This document shows, in pieces, positions 1 to 9,400 of a DNA stretch of 64,000 bases; positions within the stretch are counted from its first letter, which is position 1; each line of letters starts with the position of its first letter. A program made the position numbers and the translations under genes. Source of the stretch: Palleronia pelagia (GTDB lineage: Bacteria > Pseudomonadota > Alphaproteobacteria > Rhodobacterales > Rhodobacteraceae); NCBI RefSeq assembly GCF_900110115.1, contig NZ_FOCM01000004.1, forward strand, positions 1 to 64,000. The letters run 5' to 3'. The notes below the pieces were generated by a model. The model did no database searches and was not told the origin of the DNA. It was given only the letters and a program-made list of their open reading frames with translations.

Positions 1-80
1 TCGCGGATCGACCGACCTCCTCCCCGGTCGAATTCGTGTCTGGCGGCGGGACCGACCTCCTCCCCGGTCCCGCCGTCCCA
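1..80 (+). ncRNA. CcsR/cuckoo-type small RNA with two CCUCCUCCC-loop hairpins (5' end may lie outside)
   Basis: Two hairpins in tandem share the same 20-base core (10-29 and 50-69), 40 bases apart. The second has an uninterrupted 11-bp stem, 44-54 with 65-75. The first has a 7-bp stem, 8-14 with 25-31, extendable across a bulge. In both, CCTCCTCCC (16-24 and 56-64) sits in the loop or loop edge. This matches the known alphaproteobacterial cuckoo RNA family, called CcsR in Rhodobacter sphaeroides, where such RNAs are stress-induced, clustered and co-transcribed with a small DUF1127 protein gene. The loop motif is the same sequence as the 16S rRNA anti-Shine-Dalgarno, so it can pair with AGGAGG-like leaders. 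More copies and the DUF1127 gene would be expected left of the window. No T-tract follows the second hairpin, so the 3' end is uncertain. Confidence 0.75.
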
Positions 81-198
81 AATCTCCCCAAAATCCGGAT
101 GACTGCGTGCCACGTTGCGGCGACCGACCTGGCAAGCTCAGGATCGCGCTCGTTTCGAATGTGAAAGCAGGCGGCTAGGGCAGCACACCGAGATGGCG

Positions 199-2595
199 CT
201 AGAACGGCACGTCGTCCGCGCGGTCCGCATCGACGATGAACTTCGCCACGACCTTCTTCTGGCCGGCCTTGTCGAAGCTGATGTCGAGCTTGTCGCCCTC
301 GATCGCCGTTACCGTGCCGTAGCCGAATTTCTTGTGAAACACGCGATCGCCGTCGGTGAAGGACGAGACGGCGTCCAGGTCGATGGTCATGTTTCGCTGT
401 TCGCTGGGCTGGCGCATCGGGCGCTGGCTGCTGCGTTCCTGCAGGCGCCGCCAACCCGGAGAATTGTAGACATCGGCCCGGCCGGCCCGGTCGTGCAGGT
501 CGCTTTGGCTCGCGGCCATGATGGCGGGCGACGCGCTGGACGCCATGCCGGCTGCCCCGTACCCGCCGCCGTAGAGCCCGGGCGGTGTCAGGACCTCGAC
601 ATGGGCTTCGGGCAATTCGTCGATGAAGCGCGACGGCAACGCGGATTGCCACTGGCCATAGACCCGGCGGTTGGCGGCGAAGCTGATGGTGCAGACCCGC
701 TCGGCCCGGGTGATGCCCACATAGGCCAGGCGCCGTTCTTCCTCGAGTCCCTTGAGACCGGATTCGTCCATGCTGCGCTGGGACGGGAACAGTCCGTCCT
801 CCCAGCCCGGCAGGAAGACGGCGGGAAACTCCAGCCCCTTGGCCGCGTGCAGCGTCATGATGCTGACCTTGGCGCCGCCCTCCTCGGTTTCGTTGTCCAT
901 GATCAGCGCGACGTGTTCGAGGAAGCCCTGAAGGTTCTCGAACTGCTCCAGCGCCTTGATCAGTTCTTTCAGGTTCTCCAGCCGGCCGGGCGCCTCGGGC
1001 GTCTTATCGTTCTGCCAATGGGCTGTGTAGCCGGATTCTTCGAGAATGACCTCGGCCAGCTCGATATGACTTTGATCGGGGTCGCGGGTCATCCGGTGCC
1101 AGCGCGCGAGGCCATCGACCAGCACGCGCAGCTCGGCCGCGCCCTTGCCGGTCAGGCCCTTGTCGGCCAGCAGGATTCGCGCGCCGTCGATCAGCGTGGT
1201 GCCGTTGTCGCGGGCCGCGCGCTGGATTTTTTGCTGGGCCTTGTCGCCCAGCCCTCGCTTGGGCGTGTTCACGATCCGCTCGAACGCCAGGTCGTCGTCG
1301 GGGGACACGGCGCAGCGGAAATAGGCCATGGCATCGCGAATCTCGAGACGTTCGTAGAAGCGCGGGCCGCCGATCACGCGATAGGGCAGACCGATGGTCA
1401 GGAATCGGTCCTCGAACGCGCGCATCTGGTGCGACGCGCGCACGAGGATCGCCTGGTCGTCCAGCGACACCGGTTCCATGCCCCGTGTGCCGCGCGACAT
1501 CGATTCGACCTCTTCGCCGATCCAGCGCGCCTCTTCCTCGCCGTCCCAGTGGCCGATCAGGCGCACGCGCTCGCCTTCGGTCAGGTCGGTGAACAGCGTC
1601 TTGCCCAGCCGCCCCTTGTTGGCGTCGATGACGCCGGCGGCCGCGGCCAGGATATGTGGGGTCGAGCGGTAGTTCTGCTCGAGCCGGACGACCTTGGCGC
1701 CCGGGAAGTCCTTCTCGAACCGCAGGATGTTGCCCACCTCGGCGCCGCGCCAGCCATAGATCGACTGGTCGTCGTCGCCCACGCAGCAGATGTTGCGGTG
1801 CCCCTGCGCCAGAAGCCGCAGCCACAGATACTGGGCTACGTTGGTATCCTGATACTCGTCCACCAGGATATAGCGGAACCAGCGCTGGTACTGCGCCAGA
1901 ACGTCGGGATGGTCCTGGAAGATTGTGACCATGTGCAGCAACAGGTCGCCGAAATCGACGGCGTTCAGTGCTTTCAGCCGCTGCTGGTAATAGTCGTAGA
2001 GCTCGGTGCCGCGGTGGTTGAAGGCGCCCGCCTCCGAGGTCGGGACCTTCGCCGGTGTCCAGGCCCGGTTCTTCCAGTGGTCGATGATGCCCGCCAGCTG
2101 CCGTGGCGGCCAGCGCTTCTCGTCGATGCTCTCGGCGACGATCAGCTGCTTGACCAGGCGGATCTGGTCATCGGTGTCGAGGATGGTGAAGTTCGACTTC
2201 AGCCCCACGAGCTCGGCGTGGCGCCGCAGCAGCTTGACGCAGATCGCGTGGAAGGTGCCGAGCCACGGCATCCCTTCGACCGTTTGGCCCAGAAGGCTGC
2301 TCACCCGCTCCTTCATCTCGCGCGCGGCCTTGTTGGTGAAGGTCACGGCCAGGATCTCGTTCGGGCGGGCCTTTCCCTGGGTCATCAGGTGCGCGATGCG
2401 GGACGTCAGCGCGCGGGTCTTGCCGGTGCCCGCCCCCGCCAGCATCAGGACCGGTCCGTCCAGCGTTTCGACCGCTTCGCGCTGCGCCGGGTTCAGACCG
2501 TCGAGATAGGGCGCCGGCCGCGCGGACTGCATGGCGCGCTGCGACAGCGGCACGCTGGCGGCGTCGAACGCGTCGGCTTCGTCGAAACTGCTCAT
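199..2595 (-). CDS. uvrD: ATP-dependent DNA helicase UvrD/PcrA
   Basis: Superfamily 1 3'-5' helicase of 798 residues, acting in nucleotide excision repair, mismatch repair and removal of stalled complexes from DNA. The Walker A motif AGAGTGKT is at residues 53-60. The Walker B/motif II VDEYQD is at 245-250 and motif III GDDDQSIYGWRGA at 273-285. Motif VI, with AYVGITRAE, lies in the C-terminal third. The last 50 residues form the UvrD/PcrA tudor-like domain (VFHKKFGYGTVTAIEGDKLD), which typically contacts RNA polymerase. Length is somewhat above the 720 residues of E. coli UvrD, with a loosely conserved linker before the tudor domain. It is transcribed alone, convergent with the small RNA at the left edge and divergent from the SH3 protein gene. 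Confidence 0.95.
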   Translation of the reverse strand: MSSFDEADAFDAASVPLSQRAMQSARPAPYLDGLNPAQREAVETLDGPVLMLAGAGTGKTRALTSRIAHLMTQGKARPNEILAVTFTNKAAREMKERVSSLLGQTVEGMPWLGTFHAICVKLLRRHAELVGLKSNFTILDTDDQIRLVKQLIVAESIDEKRWPPRQLAGIIDHWKNRAWTPAKVPTSEAGAFNHRGTELYDYYQQRLKALNAVDFGDLLLHMVTIFQDHPDVLAQYQRWFRYILVDEYQDTNVAQYLWLRLLAQGHRNICCVGDDDQSIYGWRGAEVGNILRFEKDFPGAKVVRLEQNYRSTPHILAAAAGVIDANKGRLGKTLFTDLTEGERVRLIGHWDGEEEARWIGEEVESMSRGTRGMEPVSLDDQAILVRASHQMRAFEDRFLTIGLPYRVIGGPRFYERLEIRDAMAYFRCAVSPDDDLAFERIVNTPKRGLGDKAQQKIQRAARDNGTTLIDGARILLADKGLTGKGAAELRVLVDGLARWHRMTRDPDQSHIELAEVILEESGYTAHWQNDKTPEAPGRLENLKELIKALEQFENLQGFLEHVALIMDNETEEGGAKVSIMTLHAAKGLEFPAVFLPGWEDGLFPSQRSMDESGLKGLEEERRLAYVGITRAERVCTISFAANRRVYGQWQSALPSRFIDELPEAHVEVLTPPGLYGGGYGAAGMASSASPAIMAASQSDLHDRAGRADVYNSPGWRRLQERSSQRPMRQPSEQRNMTIDLDAVSSFTDGDRVFHKKFGYGTVTAIEGDKLDISFDKAGQKKVVAKFIVDADRADDVPF

Positions 2596-2844
2596 GCACT
2601 CTTTCTAGCGAAACCGCGGCCCGTTGGAAAGCGTGGCGTTCCACCTTCGTTCTTCCCGGGTCGGCGAAGTTGAATGGACCTGTCGTCACGTCACCCTGCG
2701 GGTCCCGCGGGAACCCGCCGACGGCGTGGCGGGGTTTGGCGCACCCGCCAGAAGCGCCCCGGAACGAATGATCGCGACGGGTCTTCTATGCCGCATACCG
2801 GGCGGCGGAGGACGCTGTGTCCCGGAGATGTAGAGGAGTAAGTC

Positions 2845-3507
2845 ATGATGAAACGGACCCTTATCGCCAGTGTTTCGGCCATCACCCTTGCCGGTGCGGC
2901 CTCGGCCCAGGTGGCCGCGAACGCCACCACCGACCTGAACCTGCGCACGGGCCCCGGCCCCAGCTTCGAGATCGCGGGCGTCATCCCCGCCGACGGCGCG
3001 GTCGAGATCGAGCGCTGCATCGCCGAGGGCGCGTGGTGCGAAGTCAGCTTCGACGGGCAGACCGGCTGGGCCTATTCCCAGTACCTGACGGCCACCGTCG
3101 ATTCGGAGCCCACTGTCGTCTACGAGAATTACGCCCCGCTTGAAGTGACCACGGTCGAGCGCAACAGCCTGGGCGGCGGGCTTGCCGGCGCTGCGGTGGG
3201 TGCCGCTGCCGGTGCGCTGATCGCCGGCCCCGTGGGCGCTGCGGCCGGAACCGCCGCCGCGGCCGGCGGCCTTCTTGGCGGTGCCATCGGCGCGGATGCG
3301 GGCATCGAGGAAACGACGGTGACCTACATCCAGGACAACCCGGTCGAGCCGGTCTACCTGGACGGTGAAGTCGTGGTCGGCGCGGGCGTCCCGCAGGGCG
3401 TCGCCGTCTACGAGGTGCCCGAGGCCCCGGTGCAATACGCCTATATCAACGGCCGCCCCGTGGCGATCGACCCCGAGACACGCCAGATCGTCTATATCGT
3501 GCGCTGA
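2845..3507 (+). CDS. Exported SH3-domain protein with glycine-zipper segment
   Basis: 220 residues. A signal peptide (about residues 1-21, cleavage after ASA) is followed by a bacterial SH3 domain (about 24-82; LNLRTGPGP and GWAYSQYL). Next comes an Ala/Gly-rich segment (about 108-152) with repeated small-xxx-small spacing, typical of a glycine zipper, then a C-terminal region resembling DUF1236. It is probably periplasmic, with the zipper segment associating with a membrane or self-assembling. The substrate or partner is unknown. Two ATG codons stand together; the first is preceded by GAGGAG at good spacing. The gene ends in a strong terminator and is therefore a single-gene unit. Confidence 0.8.
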   Translation: MMKRTLIASVSAITLAGAASAQVAANATTDLNLRTGPGPSFEIAGVIPADGAVEIERCIAEGAWCEVSFDGQTGWAYSQYLTATVDSEPTVVYENYAPLEVTTVERNSLGGGLAGAAVGAAAGALIAGPVGAAAGTAAAAGGLLGGAIGADAGIEETTVTYIQDNPVEPVYLDGEVVVGAGVPQGVAVYEVPEAPVQYAYINGRPVAIDPETRQIVYIVR

Positions 3508-3537
3508 TCGCGGGTCCCGGACCCCGATGGAATCGAG

Positions 3538-3564
3538 AGGGCGGCTTGCGGGCCGCCCTTTTTC
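3538..3564 (+). terminator. Rho-independent terminator after the SH3 protein gene
   Basis: A 7-bp GGGCGGC/GCCGCCC stem with a 6-base loop is followed by TTTTT, 32 bases after the stop codon. Confidence 0.85.
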
Positions 3565-3634
3565 GTGCCGGTTCCGCAAGCGCGGGGAAGGACTTGGCCT
3601 GTTCGGACCCGTCCGCCCGCGCTAGACACGCCCC

Positions 3635-4345
3635 ATGTGGAACGCCCTCGTCTTCGCCGCGCTCGCCGGTCTCGCCATCCCGCTGGGCGGGCTGTGCGCG
3701 CTGGCGCTCGGCCGCTCGGATACCCCGATGGCCGCGTGGGGCCACGGCGTCGTGGCCTTCGGCGGCGGCGCGTTGTTCTCGGCCGTGGCGCTGGTGCTTG
3801 TGCCTGATGGCGTTGCGTCCCTGCCCGCCGTCCCCGCGTTGGTGGCATTCGTCCTGGGCGGCGTCGCCTTCGCGGCCCTCGACGGGTGGATGAAACGGCG
3901 CATGGGCAATCGCGGGCAGCTATTGGCGATGCTGACCGATTTCATCCCCGAATCCGTCGCGCTCGGGGCGCTCTTCGCCACCGGGGGCGCGGGCGGGCCA
4001 TTGCTGGCCATGCTAATCGCGCTGCAGAACCTGCCCGAGGCCTTCAACGCATTCGGCGAGGCGCGCAGCGGCGGGCAAAGCCCGCGCCGGCTGCTCACGG
4101 CCTTCGCGGCCATCGCCTGCCTGGGCCCGGCCTCGGCCGCGTTCGGCATGGTCGTCCTGGCCGATCGCGAGGCGTTATTGGGCGCGCTCATGCTGTTCGC
4201 CGCAGGCGGGATCCTTTACCTGGTGTTCGAAGACGTGGCGCCGGGCGCGCCGGCCGAGGGCTCCGTGCTGCCACCGCTGGGCGCCGTCGGGGGCTTCGCG
4301 CTGGGACTGGCGGGGCACATGGCGCTGGCCGGCAGCGGCGGCTGA
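3635..4345 (+). CDS. Divergent ZIP-family metal transporter-like membrane protein
   Basis: 236-residue polytopic membrane protein with about seven or eight hydrophobic segments in the ZIP (ZupT-like) arrangement. ZIP proteins import divalent metals such as zinc. The two central ZIP helices are recognisable as FIPESVALG (103-111) and QNLPEAFNAF (131-140). The canonical HNxPEG histidines are replaced: Asp102 in the first motif and Gln131 in the second, while Glu106 and Glu135 are kept. Transport may therefore be altered in metal choice or lost. The ATG is preceded by only a weak ribosome-binding site. It lies 49 bases before the hydroxy-acid oxidase gene on the same strand, so the two may be co-transcribed. 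Confidence 0.65.
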   Translation: MWNALVFAALAGLAIPLGGLCALALGRSDTPMAAWGHGVVAFGGGALFSAVALVLVPDGVASLPAVPALVAFVLGGVAFAALDGWMKRRMGNRGQLLAMLTDFIPESVALGALFATGGAGGPLLAMLIALQNLPEAFNAFGEARSGGQSPRRLLTAFAAIACLGPASAAFGMVVLADREALLGALMLFAAGGILYLVFEDVAPGAPAEGSVLPPLGAVGGFALGLAGHMALAGSGG

Positions 4346-4394
4346 TCCTGGCAAGCGGCCTTGCCCGCGCGTGATCACGCGATAGAACCCCCTC

Positions 4395-5525
4395 ATGGAT
4401 CTCGACGATACTCACCCATCCCTTTCGGATCTGGCCCGCCGCGCCAAGTGGCGCGTGCCGCATTTCATCTGGGAATATCTCGACAGCGCCACGGGGGACG
4501 AGGGCGCGTCGCGCCGCGCCGCCGCCGCGCTGGACGCGATCACGCTGGTGCCCGGCGTCCTGCGCAACGTGAAACCGGACCTGTCGACCGAGCTTTTCGG
4601 ACACAGCTTCGACCTGCCGGTCGGCATCGCGCCGGTCGGGATGTCGGGGTCGGTCTGGCCCCGGGCCGAGGTCACGCTGGCCGAGGCCGCCGCACGCGCC
4701 AACGCGCCCTTCGGCCTGTCCACGGTGGCCGCCATGACGCCCGAGGAGGTCGGCCCGCACCTGGGCCATGGCGGGTGGTTCCAGCTTTACGCCCCCGGCG
4801 ACCCCGAGATCCGTCGAGACATGCTGGCCCGCGCCCGCGACGCGGGGTTCACAGGTCTGATCCTCACCGGCGACGTGCCGGCGGCGAGCCGGCGCGAACG
4901 TCAGCGCCGGGCGCGGCTGACCAACCCCATGCGTATCACGCCGCGCATCGCCGTGCAGTCGGCGCTGGCACCGTTCTGGGCGGTCGAGACCCTGCGCAAC
5001 GGCAAGCCGCACCTGAAGACGCTCGAGAAATATGCCGATCCGAACGCGGCCACCGGCGCGACGGCGCATATCGGCTACATGCTGCGCACCGCGCCGGACT
5101 GGGCCTATCTCGACGCCCTGCGCGAGGAATGGGATGGCCCATTGATGGTTAAGGGCGTCTTAAGCCCCGATGATGCATCGAGGGCCGCGGGCGTGGCCGA
5201 TGCCGTCTGGGTTTCGAACCACGGCGGCCGGCAATTCGCGGGCGCACCGGCCCCCGCCGACGTGTTGCCCGCGATCCGGCAGGCCGTGGGCCCGGATTAC
5301 CCGCTCATCGCCGACGGGTCGGTCCGGTCGGGAACGGACGTGCTGCGGCTGATCGCGCTGGGCGCCGATTTCGTGATGCTGGGCCGCGCCTTCCACCACG
5401 GGGTCGCCGCGTTCGGCGCGCGCGGTGCCGACCACGCGTTCCACATCCTGCGCGCGGGGATCGAGGCCGACATGGCCCAGCTGGGCATCACCCGCCCGCC
5501 CGAGGTGCGCGCCCACCTGCGATGA
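4395..5525 (+). CDS. FMN-dependent alpha-hydroxy acid oxidase/dehydrogenase (LldD-like)
   Basis: 376-residue TIM-barrel flavoenzyme of the L-lactate dehydrogenase/glycolate oxidase family, which oxidises a 2-hydroxy acid to the 2-oxo acid. The active-site signature SNHGGRQ is at 274-280, with the catalytic base His276. The FMN-binding segment GLSTVAAMT is near 107-115, and the phosphate-binding strands IADGSVRSGTD and FVMLGRAF follow near the C-terminus. It lacks an obvious membrane anchor. The exact substrate cannot be told from sequence: lactate, glycolate and mandelate enzymes share these motifs. L-lactate is plausible because a D-lactate dehydrogenase is also in the window. Confidence 0.8.
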   Translation: MDLDDTHPSLSDLARRAKWRVPHFIWEYLDSATGDEGASRRAAAALDAITLVPGVLRNVKPDLSTELFGHSFDLPVGIAPVGMSGSVWPRAEVTLAEAAARANAPFGLSTVAAMTPEEVGPHLGHGGWFQLYAPGDPEIRRDMLARARDAGFTGLILTGDVPAASRRERQRRARLTNPMRITPRIAVQSALAPFWAVETLRNGKPHLKTLEKYADPNAATGATAHIGYMLRTAPDWAYLDALREEWDGPLMVKGVLSPDDASRAAGVADAVWVSNHGGRQFAGAPAPADVLPAIRQAVGPDYPLIADGSVRSGTDVLRLIALGADFVMLGRAFHHGVAAFGARGADHAFHILRAGIEADMAQLGITRPPEVRAHLR

Positions 5526-5659
5526 CCCCGGATCCGGGCAAGCGACAAATGCGGAACCCTGAAAAATCGAAATTTCGCGATTTCCTCGGGGGCGATAACG
5601 CTTCGTTCACGCGCGTTACCTAGCCTTTATCTCATCGATAAGTGGTTGAGGGGAAATTC

Positions 5660-6400
5660 ATGTTCACATCCGACAACCCGGAGGTCCTGTCTTCGCTCCT
5701 CGATGCGTTCCAGGTGCCCATGTTCGTTGCCGATTGCGAAGTCGATGACGATGCCGACCCGGTCTATCGACTGATCGCGATCAATGACTGCCATGCCCGG
5801 GCAAGCCAGATGGACAAGGCCCAGGTCGCGGACCGCCGCATCGACGAGTTGCTGTCGCCCGCGGACGCCCGGCACGTCGTCGACAAGTATCATGGCTGCG
5901 TCCGGTCCGGCCAACCGGCGGAATATCAGGAGACGCTCACGCTGAACGGATCGGAAACCCAATGGTACACGACGCTGATCCCCGCGGTCAGCGATGCCGG
6001 GCGCAAGCGGGTTATCGGAAATGCGGTCTTATTGAAGACCGAAGACGGCGCGCGCATCTTCGAGGACATCACCTATTTCTCGATGCAGTCGCAGTTCCAG
6101 CTGTCACGCATGTCCACGTATCTCGACGCTCTGGATCACCGGGCCGGTCCCATCGGGCGGGTCGACCTGGAGATCCTCTCCGCCTTGTGCCGCACGGTGG
6201 ACCGGGCACTGGAAGACATCCGAAGCCTGTCCGAGCCGCAGGTGGCAGCCGTCAGGGACGCCTCGCAGGGCTACCTGATCTCCATCTCCGCAAACGACGT
6301 GGCGAATACGCCGTCGCCCGAGGATGCGGCCAACAGCTCTCAGGACCCTGTGCGAAAATCGCTGGAACAGATCTCGTCCGTGCTCAGACCCGGGGCCTGA
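5660..6400 (+). CDS. PAS-domain protein of unknown function
   Basis: 246 residues, starting at the ATG preceded by GAGGGGAA rather than an in-frame GTG 18 bases upstream. The N-terminal about 125 residues look like a PAS sensor fold (PMFVADCEV, YRLIAINDCHA, QWYTTLIP). No transmitter, GGDEF, HTH or other output domain follows. The C-terminal half is mostly predicted helix, with a polar tail rich in Ser and Asn. It could be a stand-alone sensor acting on a partner kinase or on a regulator elsewhere; no partner is adjacent. The upstream region is AT-rich for this genome and contains the palindrome CGAAATTTCG at 5568-5577. Confidence 0.55.
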   Translation: MFTSDNPEVLSSLLDAFQVPMFVADCEVDDDADPVYRLIAINDCHARASQMDKAQVADRRIDELLSPADARHVVDKYHGCVRSGQPAEYQETLTLNGSETQWYTTLIPAVSDAGRKRVIGNAVLLKTEDGARIFEDITYFSMQSQFQLSRMSTYLDALDHRAGPIGRVDLEILSALCRTVDRALEDIRSLSEPQVAAVRDASQGYLISISANDVANTPSPEDAANSSQDPVRKSLEQISSVLRPGA

Positions 6401-6479
6401 TCGCCAGATCGGATATAAAGACCTCTTTCCCCCGGGTCGGGGCGGGCTATGCTGCACTTGCAAACAGGGGAAGCACAGC

Positions 6480-9400
6480 ATGGCCGATTTCGAAAAGATC
6501 CTGATCGCGAACCGGGGCGAGATTGCAATCCGCGTGATGCGCGCCGCGAACGAGTTGGGCAAGCGCACCGTGGCGGTCTACGCAGACGAGGACAAGCTGA
6601 GCCTTCACCGCTTCAAGGCGGACGAGGCCTATCGTATCGGCGCGGGGATGGGCCCGGTGGCGGCCTACCTGTCCATCGACGAGATCATCCGCGTGGCCCG
6701 CGCCTGCGGCGCCGACGCCATCCACCCCGGCTATGGCCTGCTATCGGAGAACCCCGAGTTCGTCGACGCCTGCGCCCGCAACGGCATCACCTTCATCGGG
6801 CCCAAGGCAGACACCATGCGGGCCCTGGGCGACAAGGCCAGCGCCCGCCGCGTGGCCATCCAGGCCGGGGTCCCCGTCATCCCGGCATCCGAAGTCCTGA
6901 CCGACGACATGGAGGCGACGCGCAAGGCCGCCGAGGACATCGGCTACCCCATGATGCTGAAGGCCAGCTGGGGCGGCGGCGGCCGCGGCATGCGCCCGAT
7001 CCTGTCGCCCAGGGAGCTGGAGGAAAAGGTCCGCGAGGCCCGGCGCGAGGCCGAGGCCGCCTTCGGTAACGGCGAGGGTTACCTCGAAAAGATGATCGAG
7101 CGGGCGCGCCACGTCGAAGTCCAGATCCTCGGCGACCAGCACGGCCAGATCTACCACCTGTGGGAACGCGATTGCTCGGTCCAGCGGCGCAACCAGAAGG
7201 TCGTCGAACGCGCACCGGCCCCGTACCTGTCGGGCGCTCAGCGCGAAAAGCTTTGCAACCTCGGCAAGAAGATCGCCGAGCACGTGGGCTACGAATGCGC
7301 CGGCACCATCGAGTTCCTGATGGACATGGATACCGGCGATTTCTACTTCATCGAGGTGAACCCCCGCGTCCAGGTCGAGCATACCGTGACCGAAGAGGTC
7401 ACGGGCATCGACGTGGTCCGCGCCCAGATCCTGATCGCCGAGGGCAAGAGCCTGGTCGAGGCCACGGGCACCGCGTCGCAATACGACGTGAAACTGGACG
7501 GCCACGCGATCCAGTGCCGCATCACCACCGAGGATCCGACCAACAACTTCATCCCCGATTACGGCCGCATCACCGCCTATCGCGGCGCCACGGGCATGGG
7601 CATCCGCCTGGATGGCGGAACCGCCTATTCCGGTGCGATCATCACCCGCTACTACGACTCGCTTCTGGAAAAGGTCACGGCCTGGGCCCCCACGCCCGAG
7701 GCCGCGATCGCCCGGATGGACCGCGCCCTGCGTGAATTCCGCATCCGCGGGGTGAACACGAATATCGAGTTCGTCATCAATCTGCTGAAGCACCCGACCT
7801 TCCTGAACTACGAATACCACACCAAGTTCATCGACCAGACGCCCGAGCTGTTCTCGTTCAAGCAGCGGCGCGACCGGGCCACCAAGATCCTGCGCTACAT
7901 CGCGGACATCACGGTGAACGGCCACCCCGAGACCGAGGGCCGTACGCGACCCCATGCCGAGGCCAAGACACCGGTGCCCCCCGCCCCGCGCACCGAGGGC
8001 ATCCCCCAGGGCACGCGCAACATCCTGGACGATTTCGGCCCGCAGGCGGTGGCCGACTGGATGCTGGACCAGAAGCAGCTGCTGATCACCGACACCACCA
8101 TGCGCGACGGGCACCAGTCGCTGCTGGCCACGCGGATGCGCTCGATCGACATGACCCGCGTCGCGCCGGCCTATGCCGCCAACATGCCGCAGCTTTTCTC
8201 GATGGAATGCTGGGGCGGCGCGACCTTCGACGTGGCCTACCGCTTCTTGCAGGAATGTCCGTGGCAGCGCCTGCGCGACCTGCGCGCGGCCATGCCGAAC
8301 CTGATGACCCAGATGCTGCTGCGCGCGTCGAACGGCGTGGGCTACACCAACTATCCCGACAACGTGGTGCGCGGGTTCATCCGGCAGGCGGCCAGCAGCG
8401 GCGTCGACGTCTTCCGCGTGTTCGACAGCCTCAACTGGGTCGAGAACATGCGCGTCGCCATGGACGAGGTCATCGCCCAGAACAAGGTCTGCGAGGGCAC
8501 CATCTGCTATACCGGCAACATGATGGACCCGGACCGGTCCAAGTACGACCGCGACTACTACGTGAAGATGGGCAAGGAGCTGAAGGCCGCCGGCGCCCAC
8601 GTGCTTGGTGTGAAGGACATGGCCGGCCTGCTGAAACCCAACGCCGCGCGTGTCCTGATCACCGCCCTGAAGGAAGAGGTCGGCCTGCCCATCCACTTCC
8701 ACACCCACGACACGGCCGGCATCGCCTGCGGCACGATCCTCGCCTGCGCCGAGTCGGGCGTCGACGCGGTCGATTGCGCCATGGACGCGCTGTCGGGCAA
8801 CACCAGCCAGGCCACCATGGGCACCGTGGTCGAAGCGCTCGCCGGGACCGAGCGGGACACCGGTCTCGACATCGCGGCCATCCGCGAGATCAGCAATTAC
8901 TGGGAGGCCGTGCGCGAACACTACGCGGCGTTCGAGTCGGGTCTCCAGGCCCCCGCCTCCGAGGTCTATCTGCACGAGATGCCGGGCGGGCAGTTCACAA
9001 ATCTCAAGGCGCAGGCGCGGTCAATGGGGCTGGAAGAGCGCTGGCACGAGGTCGCCCAGACCTATGCCGACGTGAACCAGATGTTCGGCGACATCGTGAA
9101 GGTGACGCCGTCCTCGAAAGTGGTGGGCGATATGGCCCTGATGATGGTGGCCCAGGGCCTCACCCGCGCCGATGTCGAGGATCCCAAGAAGGACGTATCC
9201 TTCCCAGACTCGGTAGTCGAAATGATGAAGGGCTACCTGGGCAAGCCGCCGGGAGGCTGGCCCGAGGGCATCCAGAAGAAGATCCTGAAGAACGAAAAGC
9301 CGCTGGAGGATCGCCCCGGGAAAACGCTGAAGCCTGTGGACCTTGAAAAGGCACGGGCCGAGGCCGCCGAGGCCTGTGGCGGCGAAATCGACGACGAGGA

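Noticed and set aside
115-2673. Long plus-strand open frame (852 codons) opposite uvrD
   Set aside because: It is antisense to a clear helicase gene, has no ribosome-binding site and encodes a His/Asp/Gln-rich sequence typical of mirror frames in GC-rich DNA.
6414-6453. TATAAA and TATGCT as -10 boxes for pyc
   Set aside because: Neither has a convincing -35 element at 16-18 bases, so no promoter was annotated.
6741-8975. Long minus-strand open frame (744 codons) opposite pyc
   Set aside because: Shadow of the pyruvate carboxylase gene; the translation is low in normal residues and matches no family.
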